DNA of 20,955 nucleotides. Source: Stentor coeruleus (taxonomy: Eukaryota; Ciliophora; Heterotrichea; Heterotrichida; Stentoridae). The position numbers and the translations under genes were made by a program. This document shows, piece by piece, positions 18,737 to 20,955 of the stretch (positions within the stretch are counted from its first letter, which is position 1; the number at the start of each line of letters is the position of its first letter). The stretch covers positions 1 to 20,955 of the forward strand of contig MPUH01001211.1 in the NCBI GenBank assembly GCA_001970955.1. The letters are read 5' to 3'. The notes under the pieces are model-generated. The model did not search any database. It was not told where the DNA came from and worked only from the letters and a program-made list of their open reading frames with translations.

Positions 18737-19510
18737 ATGTGCAACTTAAATATTCTCTGTAAGGTGAAAGACGGTAGCTGCAAATGTTGTATATCAGAGT
18801 CATCAGGAGTAGTAAAACCTATACCCATACCTTTAATCAACTCTCATGAAGGTGCTTTAATCTTATCCTTGTTCAAGATGATAACCCAACAGAATGAAAT
18901 GATCAAAAAAATCAGTGAAGATGCCAGACTGACAGCAGAAAAAATCAACTTCCTAAGTGAAAACTTGGGTTTAAAACAAGCGAAACAGGTCGAATTTTCA
19001 TCAGAAGAAATGACTAACCCTGAAAAACTCTTGAAAATTTTATGTGGCGACAACAGCCAACATGATTTTTCTTTACAACTTGTTAGCGAGCTGCCAAGCC
19101 CTGCTTTTAAAGAGCGGGCATTTTCCTTGCTCCTTCAAATTGTGGATAATCAGGGACAAAAAGTTGTATTGCCGTCAAGTACTGGGTTTACATTAATGCT
19201 TTTTACTACTGAAAGTCCTCCGAAACTTATGAAAATCAACACTTCAGGTGATAAGATTATGAGGGGAACTACTGATACTGATGGTAATAGTACTGTATTT
19301 TTTAGGAAAATAGTCATTAAAGAAGTGACTTCACACTTTAGAAATGGCTGCTTTTTTTTGGTTGTAGCTGCTAAAAATTCATCCAATATTAAACCGCTGA
19401 TTATTCCGAATTTCGTTATTAAAGCTAGGAAGTTGAACTGTGATGGAATACCAAGGAAAAAAGCGAAGTTGGATGAGGAAGTTGTCACACCTACAGAAAT
19501 ATCTAGTTAA
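18737..19510 (+). CDS. Hypothetical protein with coiled coil, beta-rich domain and basic C-terminal patch
   Basis: A 257-residue protein that I cannot place with confidence. It begins with a Cys-rich stretch (Cys2, 8, 15, 17, 18). A probable coiled coil follows at about 47-78 (MITQQNEMIKKISEDARLTA onward). A beta-rich domain spans about 110-230: FSLQLVSELPSP, then VFFRKIVIKEVTSHFRNGCF, then IKPLIIPNFVIKARK. A possible nuclear localisation patch, PRKKAKLDEE, lies near the C-terminus. The layout loosely recalls immunoglobulin-like DNA-binding domains or the plant CBP60 domain, so a transcription regulator is possible, but this is a guess. The start is the first ATG after a C-rich flank, and no intron is needed. 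Confidence 0.72.
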   Translation: MCNLNILCKVKDGSCKCCISESSGVVKPIPIPLINSHEGALILSLFKMITQQNEMIKKISEDARLTAEKINFLSENLGLKQAKQVEFSSEEMTNPEKLLKILCGDNSQHDFSLQLVSELPSPAFKERAFSLLLQIVDNQGQKVVLPSSTGFTLMLFTTESPPKLMKINTSGDKIMRGTTDTDGNSTVFFRKIVIKEVTSHFRNGCFFLVVAAKNSSNIKPLIIPNFVIKARKLNCDGIPRKKAKLDEEVVTPTEISS

Positions 19511-19837
19511 TAGTATTTATGCTTTTTTAGATTATTTAGAAAATTGGATGATTTGGTGGAAGTTAATGTTTATTTGAGAAATATTTAAAGTTTTATTAAG
19601 AAAGTATTTCATAATTTGGGATTTTGTATAAGAAAATCTTGATATATTTATAGATAAGTGCAAAAATTTGTTTTTAAAAAAGTATTTAATCAAAAAGTGT
19701 TAAAAACCCTAAATTTAGCACTAAATAACCAAAAACACAATATCTTCTCCTAATAAACCACTAATAAAATTACCCTCTTACAAAATATAAAACTATCCTT
19801 TTATATTCTAAAAACTAATCTAGTTCTCCAACATAAA
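19511..19837. other. Intergenic spacer
   Basis: No gene seen. The first half is G/T-rich (3' flank character) and the second half from about 19690 is C-rich (5' flank of the next gene). Confidence 0.5.
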
Positions 19838-20680
19838 ATGAACATTCCAAGCAAAGAGCCCTTTTTTCAAAAACCCAACATCCAGCATCTCAAAAACTTC
19901 TACACCCTATGCTTTCTAACAATCCAAACCCTTTGCTATTTCACTTTATCCTATCTTTCTAATTCCCTAACCCTCCTCTTCCTATCATATCTAACCCTAT
20001 CAAAGCTTTCAAGTCACTTTATCTCAACACTTTTCCCAATCTATTTCCCTAACTACAATCAACTTTTTAAACATATTTCAATACTCTTATTAAGCTCTTT
20101 AAATCTAGTCTCATGTGCTTGGACAATACATTTTTCTTATACTCATATCATAAATCCAAATTCCCTAAAAGTTCATAGTTCAATAGTTCTTATAACTGGA
20201 AGTTCAGGGATAATATTAAATATAATACTTCAAGCAAAAACAGGAAATCATTTATTAGCCCAACAAAAGCTTTTTGTTTTAGAATTATTTTTATGTATTG
20301 ATATAGTTTTTCTTGGTATTATATTAGAAATTTATAGGAATAATGATATTGTTGATATAATAAATACTACTTTTATGACAGTTTTTGTTGTGATTTATAG
20401 TATTAGGATTTTATATGGAACTATTGAAGTTATTAGTAGATGTGAAAATGATGAATTGTATGAAGATGTGAAAAATATTATTGAAAAGGTATGAGATAAT
20501 TAGATAAATGGGGTTATTGAGGTTGATGACCTTTGTGTTTGGAGAGTTGAAAATAGGATGGTTTATGTTTGTGCGGATTTGGTATGTGAGAGAAGAGAAG
20601 ATTATTTTTTAGTTTTGAAGGAGTTTAGGTCTTATGGTATTTATTATACAACTTTTTCGTGTACTTTAAGAGAACTTTAG
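19838..20680 (+). CDS. Cation-diffusion-facilitator (ZnT)-like membrane protein with lost metal ligands (two exons)
   Basis: A 275-residue protein encoded by exons 19838-20488 and 20504-20680. About six hydrophobic segments fill residues 20-200, and a soluble C-terminal domain starts near 203. The segment NSLTLLFLSYLTLSK (42-56) aligns with the CDF second helix, and INGVIEVDDLCVWRV (218-232) aligns with the CDF cytoplasmic domain (family text near HDLHVW). CDF proteins export Zn2+ or similar ions by H+ exchange. Here the second-helix His and Asp (HMLSD type) are replaced by LTLSK, the fifth-helix His is gone although Asp155 may remain, and HDLHVW is DDLCVW. Transport of Zn2+ is therefore doubtful. 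Without splicing the protein would end at residue 218, losing the soluble domain. Confidence 0.68.
20489..20503 (+). other. 15-nt intron in the CDF-like gene
   Basis: The intron is GTATGAGATAATTAG. It lies between codons and contains the TGA that ends the unspliced frame. Removal gives NIIEKINGVIEVDDLCVW and 56 coding codons beyond, to TAG at 20678-20680. Confidence 0.9.
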
Positions 20681-20955
20681 AATTTTTTTTAATATTATAG
20701 ATTTGTAAGATTTTCATGGGAAGGTTGAGGATTTTTTTGGATAAATTTGACTGGGTTATGATTATGTGAAGGTGTAGAGTTTTGTATGAGTAGGTGGGAA
20801 TTGAGTATTGAGAAAGAGGAAATTTATAGTGTGGAGTAAGCAATTTTTGCCTTTGAGGAATTTCCCTATAAATTTTAATTCTTGTCCCATCAACTTTTTA
20901 AACCTCAACAAGCCCATCTAAGCCACATCTCAACCTGCTACAAAATCCTAAAACC
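20681..20955. other. 3' flank of the CDF-like gene and probable 5' flank of a gene beyond the window
   Basis: Positions 20681-20840 are G/T-rich like other 3' flanks here. From about 20865 the sequence turns C-rich and G-poor, like the 5' flanks of the plus-strand genes, so another plus-strand gene probably starts just past the end. Confidence 0.45.

Noticed and set aside
20625..20843. 72-residue minus-strand frame at the right end.
   Set aside because: Overlaps the last exon and 3' flank of the CDF-like gene and has low-complexity composition.

Overview
The window reads as macronuclear DNA of a heterotrich ciliate, most likely Stentor or a close relative. It is AT-rich and its genes are tightly packed. 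Intact genes use the standard code: TAA and TAG both act as stops and no in-frame TGA is read through. Seven premature stops or frame breaks are repaired exactly by removing 15-nt introns (one is 16 nt). Introns this short with the standard code are the known signature of Stentor. The species call is inference; the introns are read directly from the sequence.

Left arm, minus strand (about 0.3-7.2 kb): a decayed unrecognised gene (309-688); a sterol O-acyltransferase-like MBOAT protein whose catalytic His is Thr (746-2401); a membrane hybrid histidine kinase formed by joining two reading frames across an intron, with a badly eroded ATP-binding domain (2553-4685); a Ser/Thr kinase with an N-terminal beta-grasp/DCX-like domain, assembled from three exons (4887-6234); and a small monothiol glutaredoxin with a lipidation-type N-terminus (6821-7177). 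A divergent intergenic region follows.

Right arm, plus strand (about 7.7-20.7 kb): a four-domain voltage-gated Ca2+ channel with an EEEE filter (7676-11998); a 2-kb gene-poor stretch holding a 14-3-3 pseudogene remnant; a bacterial-type citrate synthase (14009-15457); an AMPK/SNF1 alpha subunit in four exons (16199-17584); two unrecognised proteins (17781-18383 and 18737-19510); and a cation-diffusion-facilitator-like membrane protein in two exons that has lost most of its metal ligands (19838-20680).

The genes do not form an operon or an obvious pathway. Several concern sensing and excitability (histidine kinase, Ca2+ channel, two kinases) and energy metabolism (citrate synthase, AMPK). Three N characters (7265, 15407, 15721) each sit beside a duplicated flank. 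They look like unmerged contig or haplotype ends; one of them adds 13 false codons to citrate synthase.
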